A stretch of 50,142 bases of DNA from Arcobacter sp. F2176 (GCF_004116465.1 NZ_PDJV01000017.1:1-50142), one strand, 5' to 3'. Positions 1 through 9,853 are shown, counted from the first letter of the stretch. Program-made: numbers and translations. Notes: generated by a model from the letters alone, not told the origin.

Positions 1-12
1 TAAAACCGTAGT

Positions 13-25
13 TTGTTAAAGAACA
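13..25 (-). promoter_or_regulatory. boxA antitermination motif of an rRNA operon leader
   Basis: Read on the minus strand the bases are TGTTCTTTAACAA, which matches the classical rRNA boxA (E. coli TGCTCTTTAACA) at all but one position. BoxA RNA binds NusB/NusE and makes rRNA transcription resistant to Rho. It lies about 40 bp downstream of a consensus promoter on the same strand, so the pair reads as an rRNA leader with the 16S gene beyond the left edge. The rRNA gene itself is not visible; its presence is inferred. Confidence 0.75.
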
Positions 26-64
26 TCAACCCTTTGCGACGTTTGTCACTCAAATTGGACGGGA

Positions 65-93
65 ATTATAATAGGTTTTTTTGCCTTTGTCAA
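65..93 (-). promoter_or_regulatory. Consensus sigma-70 promoter of the presumed rRNA operon
   Basis: On the minus strand, TTGACA (88-93) and TATAAT (65-70) are separated by exactly 17 bp: a perfect match to consensus, rare in this phylum where -35 elements are usually weak. The -10 is followed by the GC-rich discriminator TCCCGTCC, typical of stringently controlled stable-RNA promoters. DNA upstream of the -35 (about 100-140) is A/T-rich with T and A runs, compatible with an UP element. Transcription runs leftwards out of the window. Confidence 0.85.
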
Positions 94-195
94 GTGCTGG
101 GAATTAAATTTAGCTTAAATTTTGAAAAAAATTTGTCTTTGTAAATTTTAGTAATATTATATAGAGTTTTTTAATAGTTTTTATTGAGTATAGTA

Positions 196-226
196 GTTAA
201 AATAAGAGTAAACCTCTTATTTTAAC
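196..226 (-). terminator. Hairpin at the 3' end of mtn, probable terminator
   Basis: A perfect 13-bp stem (196-208 with 214-226) closes a 5-base loop and includes the mtn stop codon. The stem is A/T-rich apart from its loop-proximal GAG/CTC, and no long T-run follows, so termination efficiency is uncertain. It separates the fabD-mtn transcript from the rRNA promoter on the same strand. Confidence 0.5.
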
Positions 227-912
227 AATTCATCTACTATTTTTATTAAATAGTCAGCTGAGTTTTTTGCACTTGATTTTAGAAATTCATCAAAATCAAA
301 GCCTGCATCCATATCTGCTGTATCAGATATAGATCTAAGAATAAAGAAAGGAATATTTAAAGCATCACATACAACTGCAACACTTGCACCTTCCATTTCT
401 AAAGCATCTGCATTAAATGTGCTTTGTATAAAGTCTTTTCTTTCAGATGAATGAACAAACTGATCACCTGTAGCAATAGTTCCTTCAATAACTTTCATTC
501 CATTAATTGAAGCTACTTTTTTTGCAATATCATTTATCTCTTTTGTTGTTTCAACAAATACACCACCACCCGGAACATATCCATGAGGATGTCCAAAGGC
601 AGTAATATCTAAATCATGCTGACAAAGTTTATTTGCAATAATTAAATCACCAATATTAAGTTCAGGATTAATTCCACCTGCAACTCCTGAAAAAAGTAAA
701 GTATCACATCCAAACTTTTCTATCATAGTTGTTGCTGTTAAACTTGCAAATACTTTTCCTATCTTAGAATATGCAATTACAATATCTAAACCTTTATAAG
801 ATACCTCATAATATTTATTTTTTGCAAACTCTACTACATTTACACTATCAAAATGAGCTAAAAGAGGTTCAATTTCCTCTTCCATAGCTCCCATTATTGC
901 TAATTTATTCAT
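217..912 (-). CDS. mtn: 5'-methylthioadenosine/S-adenosylhomocysteine nucleosidase
   Basis: Cytoplasmic MTAN enzyme, 231 aa, the usual length. It hydrolyses methylthioadenosine, S-adenosylhomocysteine and 5'-deoxyadenosine to adenine plus the ribose derivative, recycling SAM by-products; in this phylum the enzyme also acts on 6-amino-6-deoxyfutalosine in menaquinone synthesis (family knowledge). The three active-site acids of the E. coli enzyme are in place: Glu12 in the MEEEI segment, Glu174 in the LEMEGAS segment and Asp197 in the ISDTAD segment. The start overlaps the fabD stop by 8 bp, so the two are translationally coupled. A hairpin covers its stop codon. Confidence 0.95.
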   Translation of the reverse strand: MNKLAIMGAMEEEIEPLLAHFDSVNVVEFAKNKYYEVSYKGLDIVIAYSKIGKVFASLTATTMIEKFGCDTLLFSGVAGGINPELNIGDLIIANKLCQHDLDITAFGHPHGYVPGGGVFVETTKEINDIAKKVASINGMKVIEGTIATGDQFVHSSERKDFIQSTFNADALEMEGASVAVVCDALNIPFFILRSISDTADMDAGFDFDEFLKSSAKNSADYLIKIVDELLK

Positions 913-1834
913 TTATTTCTCCAATTACTTTTTCTAGTGAACTCATATCTGATATATTAGATGTAGGCACTTTAACTATTTTTCTATTTAAACCTTTTAA
1001 TACAACACCATTTCCAAATTCAATAAACAAGTCTATTTTAGAAGCAAATTTTTCTATTGATTGTTTATATTTTACTGGGCTTGTAAGTTGAGAGGCTAAT
1101 AATTCTATTGCTTCTTCTTTTGTAGTATATATCTCTGTTGATACATTTGAAACAACGGGTAAGAATTCATCTTTAATATACTCTTCTAAATATGGTCTTA
1201 AATTTTCAACCGCACTTGTAAGCAACTCACAATGACTAGCAACACTCATATCAAGTACTATTGCTCTTTTTGCCCCAGCAGTTGTAAAAGTCTCTACTAA
1301 TGATTCTAAATCAGATTTGATACCTGCAAGAACTAATTGTCCGTCCATATTATAATTTGCTGGCCAAACTTTTTTACCATTTTCTCTTTGTTCAGTACAT
1401 ATAAATTCAACTTTAGAATCTTCTAATCCAACTAATGCCATCATTCCAGCATTTCCACCAAAACAAGCTTCATTCATAAAAAGTCCTCTTTTATGAACTA
1501 ATTCAATTGCATCTAAATAATCAATTGCCCCAGCTGCTACTAAAGCTGAAAATTCACCAAGTGAGTGTCCTAATAAAAACTCTGGTTTAATATCACATTT
1601 ATCTTTGAAAATCTCATATGCAATTGCAGATACTAAAAGTATAGCTGGTTGTGTGTATTCAGTTTTTCCTAGATTTTCATTTTCTTCAAATAAAAGCTCT
1701 TCAAAATTTATTCCTAATCTATCACTAGCTTTTCTAATCATATCTTTTGCAATATCACTATTTTCAAAAAAATCTTTTCCCATACCAATTTTTTGACTTC
1801 CTTGTCCAGGGAATATAAAAGCGACTTTTTTCAT
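905..1834 (-). CDS. fabD: Malonyl-CoA:acyl carrier protein transacylase
   Basis: Moves the malonyl group from CoA to ACP, supplying the extender unit for type II fatty acid synthesis in the cytoplasm. At 309 aa it is full length. Visible: the N-terminal FPGQGSQ oxyanion-hole motif (residues 8-14), the nucleophile Ser91 in GHSLGE, Arg116 that binds the malonyl carboxylate, and the catalytic His201. It is first in a two-gene unit with mtn, downstream of the slyD terminator hairpin at 1908-1943 and a -10-like TATAAT, so it probably has its own promoter. No acpP or fabH is adjacent. Confidence 0.95.
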   Translation of the reverse strand: MKKVAFIFPGQGSQKIGMGKDFFENSDIAKDMIRKASDRLGINFEELLFEENENLGKTEYTQPAILLVSAIAYEIFKDKCDIKPEFLLGHSLGEFSALVAAGAIDYLDAIELVHKRGLFMNEACFGGNAGMMALVGLEDSKVEFICTEQRENGKKVWPANYNMDGQLVLAGIKSDLESLVETFTTAGAKRAIVLDMSVASHCELLTSAVENLRPYLEEYIKDEFLPVVSNVSTEIYTTKEEAIELLASQLTSPVKYKQSIEKFASKIDLFIEFGNGVVLKGLNRKIVKVPTSNISDMSSLEKVIGEINE

Positions 1835-1877
1835 ATATTTTAATCCTTATATCTTTTACTTGGTTTTTAAAAATAAC

Positions 1878-1883
1878 ATTATA
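1878..1883 (-). promoter_or_regulatory. Candidate -10 element of fabD-mtn
   Basis: TATAAT on the minus strand 44 bp before the fabD ATG and just after the slyD terminator. No good -35 hexamer lies 16-18 bp upstream, which is common in this phylum. Position and exact -10 match are the only support. Confidence 0.45.
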
Positions 1884-1907
1884 CTATTTAATATTTGTCA
1901 TAAAAAT

Positions 1908-1943
1908 AAAATGCCCAAAAGCAGATGTGCTTTCGGGCATTTT
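1908..1943 (-). terminator. Rho-independent terminator after slyD
   Basis: The stem pairs AAAATGCCC (1908-1916) with GGGCATTTT (1935-1943), then after one mismatch AAAGCA (1918-1923) with TGCTTT (1928-1933), with a 4-base loop. On the minus strand a T-rich tract follows (revcomp of 1900-1911), so it most likely ends the long tol-pal-cpoB-slyD transcript. Confidence 0.8.
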
Positions 1944-1970
1944 AGAAAATTTTGTAGAATATAATTAGTA

Positions 1971-2546
1971 TTAGTGACTACAACCACAACCACCATGAGA
2001 TTCTTGTTTAGGTTCACTTGAACAACAACCACCTTCAGATGAACCATGATCATGGCTTCCTCCACCACAACAACCGCCACCCATAGCAGCCATTCCACCA
2101 ACAACACCTGTTTGGATCTCTTCTTCAGTTGCAGCTCTTGAGCTTAAAATAGCTACTGAAAACATTAATGTTTTTCCAGCCATTGGATGGTTATAATCAA
2201 TTGTTACTTCATTATCATTAAAACCTGTAACTGTAACTTGAACAGTTTCACCTTGCTCACCAGTACCATAAAGACTCATACCTTCTTTTAACTCAATTCC
2301 TGCGAATTGCTCTTTTGGCAATGTTTGAACAGCTTCAGGGTTTAATTCACCATAAGCATCTTTTGGTTCAACTAAAACATCAGCTTCTTCACTTACATTC
2401 ATTTCAATTAATTTTGACTCTAATCCTGGGATTATTTGACCTTTCCCTGATACAAATTCTAATGGTGCTGCACCAACATTTGAATCTAAATGATCTCCTG
2501 TATTAGCATCTTTTAATGTATATTCTATACCTATAACTTTTGACAT
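1971..2546 (-). CDS. slyD: SlyD-type FKBP peptidyl-prolyl isomerase with Cys/His-rich tail
   Basis: Cytoplasmic chaperone and prolyl isomerase of the SlyD/FkpA family, 191 aa. The N-terminal half carries the FKBP core (GxPLEFVSGKGQIIPGLE-type segment around residues 26-43) interrupted by the insert-in-flap chaperone domain. The last 40 residues are a flexible tail rich in Gly, Ser, Cys and His (six Cys in three pairs, four His), which in SlyD proteins binds nickel and feeds hydrogenase or urease maturation. The tail here is Cys-rich, unlike the His-dominated E. coli tail. It is the last gene of the tol-pal unit, 14 bp after cpoB, and is followed by a strong terminator. Nickel delivery is inference. 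Confidence 0.9.
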   Translation of the reverse strand: MSKVIGIEYTLKDANTGDHLDSNVGAAPLEFVSGKGQIIPGLESKLIEMNVSEEADVLVEPKDAYGELNPEAVQTLPKEQFAGIELKEGMSLYGTGEQGETVQVTVTGFNDNEVTIDYNHPMAGKTLMFSVAILSSRAATEEEIQTGVVGGMAAMGGGCCGGGSHDHGSSEGGCCSSEPKQESHGGCGCSH

Positions 2547-2560
2547 GTTTTTCCTTTTTT

Positions 2561-3556
2561 TTAATTTAATTTTGATAGATTTTTATCTGCACTTTTTGCT
2601 TCTTTTGACTCTGGATAATTTGTCATCAAAGTCTCATAAAAAGAAGCAGCATTTTTAAAATCACCAGTCTTTTCAAATGATATTGCACTATGAAGTAATA
2701 ATGAAGGCATCCAATCAGCCTTATCATATAACAAAGCAGACTTCTTAAAATACGATATTGCTTTATCGTAATCTTTTCTATAATACCAAATCTCTCCCAA
2801 ATAATAGTTCGATTCAGCTGGCTTATAATTGGCAGCAATCAATCCTTCAAACATTGGAATTGCATTTGTAAAATAGTCAATTTTAAAAAGTCTCTTTGCT
2901 TCATCTAAAATAGAAGCATTATCTTCCGTAGAGCTTATCTTTTCCGAATTATTACTTTTTACACTTACATTGGATTGAGTTTTTTTAGTACTTTTAATAT
3001 TTAAGCTTTTTTTCAATGCTTCAAATGCTTTTATAGTTACAAACTGATCCATATTTTTTTTATAATCTTTTTCAGATAAATAATTAGAATCAATTTTATT
3101 TATTTTATCAGTTAATTTTTCAACAGCTTGTTTTAAATTCTTTAAATTTTTTGTATTTTCGTCAGAAATATTTTTTTGTAAAATATTTAATTGATCTATA
3201 GATTTTTTTAATTCTTTTATATCTTCAGTATTTTTATCTGTAAGATTTTGATTTGTTTCAAAATCATTTAAAAGTTTATTTAATGTTAAAACAACGTTAT
3301 TTAATTTTTGTGAATCACCTTCATAAATTGATTCTAAGCCATCAATTCTCTCACTTAATGTATTAACAGTTGTATTCACTGTTTTTACTTTTGTATCGAT
3401 TGAACCTAACTCATTTTTATTCTTTAAAATACGCTTTTCTGTTTTTGTTAGTCCATATGGATTTGCAGAATCCAAATTACCAGCACCAAAAACAGATACC
3501 TCTTCGGCATATGTTAATGTGCTAGTTAATAAAATAATTATAAAAAATTTGTTCAT
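2561..3556 (-). CDS. cpoB: CpoB (YbgF)-like Tol-Pal accessory protein, coiled coil plus TPR
   Basis: Periplasmic protein, 331 aa, with an N-terminal signal peptide (about residues 1-17, ending at TYA). A long predicted coiled coil (about 45-175, heptad-rich with many Asn, Leu and Lys) precedes a C-terminal TPR region (about 215-331) with the Tol-Pal family ESKEAKSADKNLSKL ending. In E. coli, CpoB trimerises through its coiled coil and links the Tol system to peptidoglycan synthesis at division. The coiled coil is much longer than in E. coli CpoB, which is around 260 aa. It lies 3 bp after pal, the conserved place for this gene. Confidence 0.88.
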   Translation of the reverse strand: MNKFFIIILLTSTLTYAEEVSVFGAGNLDSANPYGLTKTEKRILKNKNELGSIDTKVKTVNTTVNTLSERIDGLESIYEGDSQKLNNVVLTLNKLLNDFETNQNLTDKNTEDIKELKKSIDQLNILQKNISDENTKNLKNLKQAVEKLTDKINKIDSNYLSEKDYKKNMDQFVTIKAFEALKKSLNIKSTKKTQSNVSVKSNNSEKISSTEDNASILDEAKRLFKIDYFTNAIPMFEGLIAANYKPAESNYYLGEIWYYRKDYDKAISYFKKSALLYDKADWMPSLLLHSAISFEKTGDFKNAASFYETLMTNYPESKEAKSADKNLSKLN

Positions 3557-3559
3557 ATA

Positions 3560-4102
3560 TTATGGAAGTGGCTTATATTCTGCTCTTCTATTTTTAGACC
3601 AGCACTCTTTGTTTTTTTCTGAACAAACAGGGTTACTTTCTCCAAAACTTACAATTGAAATAGAATTTGAAGCAATTCCATCAGAAACTAATGCATCTTT
3701 TACAACTTTTGCTCTTTTTAAACCTAAAGCATAATTATACTCATCTGTTCCCCATTCATCACAGTTACCTTCAACTTTAACACTTCCTTCTAAACCTTTT
3801 AGTTTTGAAGCATTTTCTGAAGCAACTTTTCTTTGATCTTCAGTTAATTTAAATTTATCAAATCCAAAGTATATTGATTCAACAAATACTTTTTTCCCAT
3901 TAACTACAAAATAGTTACCTTTACCATCAGTAGTCATATTATCAGCAGTCATGCCACTGTTATCAGTAGTTTCAACTGTATTTAAACTAGACTCTGAATT
4001 TGTTGGAGTTGGAGTTGTATTTTCCATTTCAACTGTTTTCTGACTACACCCTGTAAATAGTAATGTAGCTGCTATAAAAGCTAATAAACCATATTTTTTC
4101 AT
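3560..4102 (-). CDS. pal: Peptidoglycan-associated outer-membrane lipoprotein Pal
   Basis: Outer-membrane lipoprotein that holds the outer membrane to peptidoglycan and is mobilised by TolB and the TolQRA motor. 180 aa: the signal peptide ends in the lipobox LFTGC with Cys19 as the lipidated residue, a low-complexity Thr/Ser/Asn linker follows (about 25-60), then an OmpA-like peptidoglycan-binding domain with YFGFDKFKL, the EGNCDEWGTDEYN segment (Asp contact to diaminopimelate) and the closing NRRAEY motif. It is separated from tolB by 70 bp containing a TATAAT, so it may have extra transcription beyond the operon. Confidence 0.95.
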   Translation of the reverse strand: MKKYGLLAFIAATLLFTGCSQKTVEMENTTPTPTNSESSLNTVETTDNSGMTADNMTTDGKGNYFVVNGKKVFVESIYFGFDKFKLTEDQRKVASENASKLKGLEGSVKVEGNCDEWGTDEYNYALGLKRAKVVKDALVSDGIASNSISIVSFGESNPVCSEKNKECWSKNRRAEYKPLP

Positions 4103-4172
4103 TAATTATCCTTATTGTGAATTGTTAAATTCTACTCAAACCAAACTTAACTCATTATTATATAATGACATT

Positions 4173-5441
4173 TTACCAATCTATTGATTGTAATTTACCA
4201 CTAGTTAACGGAAATAAAAATGATTTATTGTAATTTAATCTAATAATACCAACATTACTTTTATTTTGGTAATTTTTTATAAATAAAACAGATTCACCAT
4301 CATTTGAAAATTTTGGAAATTGATTTATACCATTAGTTGTTAATCTTCGAATAAAATCACTTTTCAATGAAATCAAATATAAATTGAATGTATTATCAGT
4401 AAACTCACTTTGTGTTTCTCTACTACTATAAACTACATAATTATCAAAAGTTGTAGCTGAAGAGTTATTTCTACCATGGTATACTAATCGCTCAACTCCT
4501 CTGCCATTAATTTTCTTTGCAAATATATTGGGATGATTTAATCTATCAGATACAAAAACTATTTTTGAGTCATTTTCTGCAAAGTGAGCTCCTACATCAA
4601 TACCCTTATAAGTTGTCAATCTTTCTTTTCTTTTGTTTTTTGTGTCATACAAATATATATCAGGTTGACCTTCAGGAGAGGCTGTGATTAAAAGTTTTGA
4701 ACCATCTTTATTTACATCTGAACAAACTATCATACCCTCTGATTTCATTATATAATCAACTTTTCTATTGTATAAATTGTATTTTATAAGTTGTGGTGAA
4801 GATCCTCTATAAGTAGTATAATAAAAACTATCTTGTTTATCATTAGCCCACTTAGGGAAAATATTTAATCCACCTTTTATAATCGTTTTTTGAAAAGTCA
4901 AAGTATAATCACCAATTACAATGTTAGCTTCTTTTGCATCTTTATATACAGAAAAAATAACAAACTTATCCATCCAATCAATTGATGGTGCATTTAAATG
5001 TTTATTAATAACAATAGCTGCTCTATGTGCTACAAAAGGGAATCTTTCCAATTGAGAAGAAGAGATAGTTTTTTCTAAAATTAATTGCATTAGATTATTA
5101 TCAAAAAGTTTAATGTTTAAATTTAATCCACCAAAACTACTCTCTCTAATTGATAGATTCAAAAATAAATCAACCCCTCTATTCTTAAGACCTAACATAT
5201 TTGGGTTAGATGAAAAACTTATTTTTTCATTACTAGACATTGCTTCAAAATGACCACTAACTAATAAATCTTGAATCAATAATTTTTTTATTTTATTTAT
5301 ATATTCAACATTAACAGTATCACTTGCTATTGATATTTCTATTTTTGGCAAATTATCAGATTTTTTAATAATCTCCATAGATGCATCAACTGCAAATAAA
5401 TTAATACATATTAATGTTAATAAAAAAAATGCTTTTTTCAT
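4173..5441 (-). CDS. tolB: Tol-Pal system periplasmic protein TolB
   Basis: Periplasmic partner of Pal and TolA, 422 aa, close to the usual 410-430. A signal peptide (residues 1-17, ending LFA) is followed by the alpha/beta amino-terminal domain and a six-bladed beta-propeller made of WD40-like PD40 repeats; repeat cores such as DIYLYDT, HFAENDSKIVFVS and QFPKFSNDGESVLF are visible in the C-terminal two thirds. It sits 5 bp after tolA. Divergence from enteric TolB is strong, but order and architecture settle the identity. Confidence 0.92.
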   Translation of the reverse strand: MKKAFFLLTLICINLFAVDASMEIIKKSDNLPKIEISIASDTVNVEYINKIKKLLIQDLLVSGHFEAMSSNEKISFSSNPNMLGLKNRGVDLFLNLSIRESSFGGLNLNIKLFDNNLMQLILEKTISSSQLERFPFVAHRAAIVINKHLNAPSIDWMDKFVIFSVYKDAKEANIVIGDYTLTFQKTIIKGGLNIFPKWANDKQDSFYYTTYRGSSPQLIKYNLYNRKVDYIMKSEGMIVCSDVNKDGSKLLITASPEGQPDIYLYDTKNKRKERLTTYKGIDVGAHFAENDSKIVFVSDRLNHPNIFAKKINGRGVERLVYHGRNNSSATTFDNYVVYSSRETQSEFTDNTFNLYLISLKSDFIRRLTTNGINQFPKFSNDGESVLFIKNYQNKSNVGIIRLNYNKSFLFPLTSGKLQSIDW

Positions 5442-5446
5442 AATTA

Positions 5447-6187
5447 TTACCTTTCTGATTTAAATATTACTTCGATTTTTACTTCAGAACCTTTATCATG
5501 TTCTGGGTATGTAATATTAACTTGTTCATTTAAAAAAGAGGTTAAAGATTTATCAAAAAACTCATTTCCAGAATATTTTAAAAATCTAAAATCAAATTTA
5601 CCATCATTTGTAATAATTACTAGTACTTTTGCAAATAAGTCATCTCCAATTAAACTTGGATTCCATCTTTTAGCTAATAATTCATAAATTTTAGAGTAGT
5701 AAGGATCAATAGAATTTTTTGATTCATTACTTGGCATTACTGAGGCTTTTGATTTAACATTATTTAATAAAGTAGATACTGATAGCTTTTCACTTTTTCT
5801 TTCTTTCTCAAATTTTGCTTTAAATCTACTTGCTACTTCAGATTTAACAACATTATTAACACTATCATCAATAACATTATCACTTGTATCTTTTACATTT
5901 GCAAAAAGAGATTTTACACTATTTTGTTGTTTGGCACTTATTGATTTTGACTTTTCAACAACTTTATCAATTGTTTTACTCTTTTCTTTATGAGACTCTT
6001 TATTTATAATCTTACTATCTTTATCTAGTAAAATACTAAGTTCAATTGTAGTTGTTTTATTAAAAGCATCAAATTTTTTGACATCAGAAGTTTTTAAATA
6101 AAGAAAAAACAGAAATATTATAATAAAGTATGTAAGTAAAGCAATTAAAAGACTATTTTGCTTTGAAATAGAATTTGAAAAAAACAT
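5447..6187 (-). CDS. tolA: TolA/TonB-like energy transducer
   Basis: Inner-membrane protein of 246 aa with one N-terminal membrane helix (about residues 12-30), a Lys/Ser/Asn-rich periplasmic stretch and a C-terminal TonB/TolA-type domain (about 160-246) starting at the DPYYSKIYELLAKRW motif. It transmits proton-motive force from the TolQR motor to TolB-Pal. It is shorter than enteric TolA because the helical domain II is reduced. Location between tolR and tolB favours TolA over TonB. Spacings are 2 bp from tolR and 5 bp to tolB. Confidence 0.85.
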   Translation of the reverse strand: MFFSNSISKQNSLLIALLTYFIIIFLFFLYLKTSDVKKFDAFNKTTTIELSILLDKDSKIINKESHKEKSKTIDKVVEKSKSISAKQQNSVKSLFANVKDTSDNVIDDSVNNVVKSEVASRFKAKFEKERKSEKLSVSTLLNNVKSKASVMPSNESKNSIDPYYSKIYELLAKRWNPSLIGDDLFAKVLVIITNDGKFDFRFLKYSGNEFFDKSLTSFLNEQVNITYPEHDKGSEVKIEVIFKSER

Positions 6188-6189
6188 GA

Positions 6190-6579
6190 TTATCCATCAG
6201 TGATTAAAGAAACTTTGAAAAAACCAGCTTCTTTGACTGTTTTTAACACAAAAATAACATCATCATAAATTAAACTTTTATCTGCTCTAATATGAATAGG
6301 TGTATCTTTATTTTTATTATTTGAATAAAGAATAAAACTATCTGCAAAATTCTTTAATTCATATTTATTTTTTCCAATAATAATTTCTCTATCTTTAGTA
6401 ATTAAAATAGAGATTTTTTTTACATCTTGTAGTTGTCTAGATTTACTACCGTTGGGTAGATTTACTGGTTCTTCAAACTCTATAACAGGAGCAGTAATCA
6501 TTAAAATTGCTAGTAATACTAACATTATATCTACCATAGGAGTAATATTTAAATCAGGCTTTTGATTATAATCATACAT
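6190..6579 (-). CDS. tolR: ExbD/TolR biopolymer transport protein
   Basis: 129 aa, one N-terminal membrane helix (about 13-33) followed by a periplasmic ExbD/TolR domain. The conserved NITPMVDIMLVLLAILM segment carries the membrane Asp (residue 17) that relays protons between TolQ and TolR/ExbD. The C-terminal segment HIRADKSLIYDDVIFVL is the family's dimerisation region. By position next to tolA and tolB it is TolR. It has 5 bp to tolQ upstream and 2 bp to tolA downstream. Confidence 0.92.
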   Translation of the reverse strand: MYDYNQKPDLNITPMVDIMLVLLAILMITAPVIEFEEPVNLPNGSKSRQLQDVKKISILITKDREIIIGKNKYELKNFADSFILYSNNKNKDTPIHIRADKSLIYDDVIFVLKTVKEAGFFKVSLITDG

Positions 6580-6584
6580 ATTTT

Positions 6585-7145
6585 TTATGCCTTAGCAATC
6601 AAAATTTCAGATTGAGCCTTTAAATAGGTATTTAATTCATAAACTTTTCTAGTCAATATTTGATGAAATGTATAAGCAAAAATTGCTACGAAAATTCCAC
6701 CCGCAGTTGCAACTAATGCTTCTGAAATAGCAGGTGCAATAATTGAAAATCCAACTTTTGATTGAGTTGAAAATTTTGCAAATGACTCTAAAATTCCAAC
6801 AACAGTACCAAATAAACCAATAAATGGGGAAGTTGAAGATACTATAGATAACCAAGATAAACCTTCACTGGCATCTTTAATAATTGAAATTTCACAAGCA
6901 TGTAATAAGGGTTTTGATTTAGATGTTTTAGCACATCTACTTAAACCAGACAGTGGACTTAAGATTGAATCTCTAGAAGTAAGTGTTTCTAAAGACTTTT
7001 TTTCATTAGTAATTAGTCCAGAGAGTTGACTATTTTTATATATAAAAAGCCAAAAAATCAAAACAAAATAAACAGATAGTAGAGCTAATACAACAAGTGT
7101 AATAGCGCTACTATTTGTAAAATAATTTAAAATTATATCAATCAT
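6585..7145 (-). CDS. tolQ: MotA/TolQ/ExbB proton channel protein
   Basis: Inner-membrane channel subunit of the Tol motor. At 186 aa it is shorter than enteric TolQ (about 230). It has an N-terminal membrane helix (about 15-35), a cytoplasmic loop, and two C-terminal helices (about 98-125 and 135-165). The TSPFIGLFGTVVGILESF and AISEALVATAGGIFVAI segments are the hallmark channel helices of the family. It starts 5 bp after the atpC stop, so it is read through from the ATP synthase operon. Confidence 0.92.
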   Translation of the reverse strand: MIDIILNYFTNSSAITLVVLALLSVYFVLIFWLFIYKNSQLSGLITNEKKSLETLTSRDSILSPLSGLSRCAKTSKSKPLLHACEISIIKDASEGLSWLSIVSSTSPFIGLFGTVVGILESFAKFSTQSKVGFSIIAPAISEALVATAGGIFVAIFAYTFHQILTRKVYELNTYLKAQSEILIAKA

Positions 7146-7150
7146 TTTGC

Positions 7151-7528
7151 TTAACTAAATGAATTGATTTTTGCTTCAACAGATGCAATTGATACATTAG
7201 CATCAGAAACTGAATTAACAAGTTCTTTAGCAGCATCAATAGCTTTAGCAATATCAGAGTCTCCACCCTGAGTAAGTGCTACAGCACCGTCAGCTAAAAC
7301 ATCAACTGAAGTCTCACTAACATTAACATGACCCCAGTTAATTGCTACTGCCTCAGTTGTATTCTCTTTTTCAATTACAATCACACCAACTGTTAATGAA
7401 GATACCAATGATGAGTGACCTGGTAATACTCCAAACTCTCCCTCTTTTCCAGGAAGAGTTACAGTTTTAACGTCACCATTAAATATTGGTCCATTTGGTG
7501 TAACTATTGATAATTTTAGTGTATCCAT
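7151..7528 (-). CDS. atpC: ATP synthase F1 epsilon subunit
   Basis: Central-stalk subunit, 125 aa. The N-terminal beta-sandwich (about 1-83) has the family segments PGKEGEFGVLPGHSSL and NWGHVNVSETSVDVLA. The C-terminal helical hairpin that inhibits ATP hydrolysis in many bacteria is present but has an unusual composition (KAIDAAKELVNSVSD). Last atp gene of the cluster, 17 bp after atpD and 5 bp before tolQ. Confidence 0.95.
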   Translation of the reverse strand: MDTLKLSIVTPNGPIFNGDVKTVTLPGKEGEFGVLPGHSSLVSSLTVGVIVIEKENTTEAVAINWGHVNVSETSVDVLADGAVALTQGGDSDIAKAIDAAKELVNSVSDANVSIASVEAKINSFS

Positions 7529-7545
7529 AAATTTACCTTAATGGT

Positions 7546-8958
<1,413 letters not shown>

Positions 8959-9843
8959 TTATTTTAATGCTTCAACACCACTGATAATTTCTATCAGCTC
9001 TGTTGTAATCGCAGCTTGTCTAGCTTTATTGTACTCAACTGTTAAACTATCAACTTTTTCTTTTGCATTCTTAGTTGCAGCTTCCATAGCTTGCATTCTT
9101 GCACTATGTTCAGCAGCTAAAGAATCAAGTAAAGAGTAATACATATTAAATTGAATGTATTTCTCAGTTAGTTCATTTAACACTTCTTCATCATCATCTG
9201 GCTCAATATTAAGCATAGATGACTCTTCTTTTAATTCAACATTTTCAAAACTAATTGGTAAGATCTCTCTAACTTTTAACTCTTGAGTTAACATATTAAG
9301 GAATCCATTATATATTAAAACTACTTTATCAGTAACTCCATTTTGAAAATCAGTTACAACTTCTTGAATAAAATCAGAAGCTCTATTATAATCTGGTGTA
9401 GAAGATAAATCGCTAACTTTTTGAGTCAATGTTTCACCTTGGAAAGTAAAGTAATCAACACCTTTTCTTCCAGCAACTCTTAATCTTACAGTTACACCTT
9501 TTGCTCTGTATTCATTCATCATGTGCATTACAGCTTTAATCGTAGCCATGTTGAATCCACCACAAAGACCTTTGTCAGCAGTAACAAAAACAATATCTAC
9601 TGTTTTTGGACTTTCATTTTGAACAAATGCTCTATTGTGCATTCCATCATCTTGAACTTTGCCAACTCTGTGTGCAATCTCAGAAAGAACTTGATTAATC
9701 TTTTCTGCATAACTTTTAGCTTGATCAGACAATTGTCTAGTACGCGTAAGTTTTGCAGAAGATACAAGCTTCATAGCTTTTGTAGTCTTCTGAGTATTTT
9801 TAACACTACCAATTTTTAATTTAATCTCTTTTAAGTTAGCCAT
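8959..9843 (-). CDS. atpG: ATP synthase F1 gamma subunit
   Basis: Rotor shaft, 294 aa. The N-terminal helix (NLKEIKLKIGSVKNTQKTTKAMKL type, residues 3-26) and the C-terminal helix (NKARQAAITTELIEIISG) form the coiled coil that turns in the alpha3beta3 ring. The Rossmann-like middle has the conserved DKGLCGGFN. An acidic EPDDDEEV loop near residue 215 is an insertion relative to E. coli. 10 bp after atpA. Confidence 0.97.
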   Translation of the reverse strand: MANLKEIKLKIGSVKNTQKTTKAMKLVSSAKLTRTRQLSDQAKSYAEKINQVLSEIAHRVGKVQDDGMHNRAFVQNESPKTVDIVFVTADKGLCGGFNMATIKAVMHMMNEYRAKGVTVRLRVAGRKGVDYFTFQGETLTQKVSDLSSTPDYNRASDFIQEVVTDFQNGVTDKVVLIYNGFLNMLTQELKVREILPISFENVELKEESSMLNIEPDDDEEVLNELTEKYIQFNMYYSLLDSLAAEHSARMQAMEAATKNAKEKVDSLTVEYNKARQAAITTELIEIISGVEALK

Positions 9844-9853
9844 TGACTAATCC

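Noticed and set aside
4157-4162. TATAAT in the tolB-pal gap as a pal promoter
   Set aside because: The gap is only 70 bp, the region 17 bp upstream has no -35-like hexamer, and A/T-rich DNA gives such matches by chance. Kept only as a remark in the pal entry.
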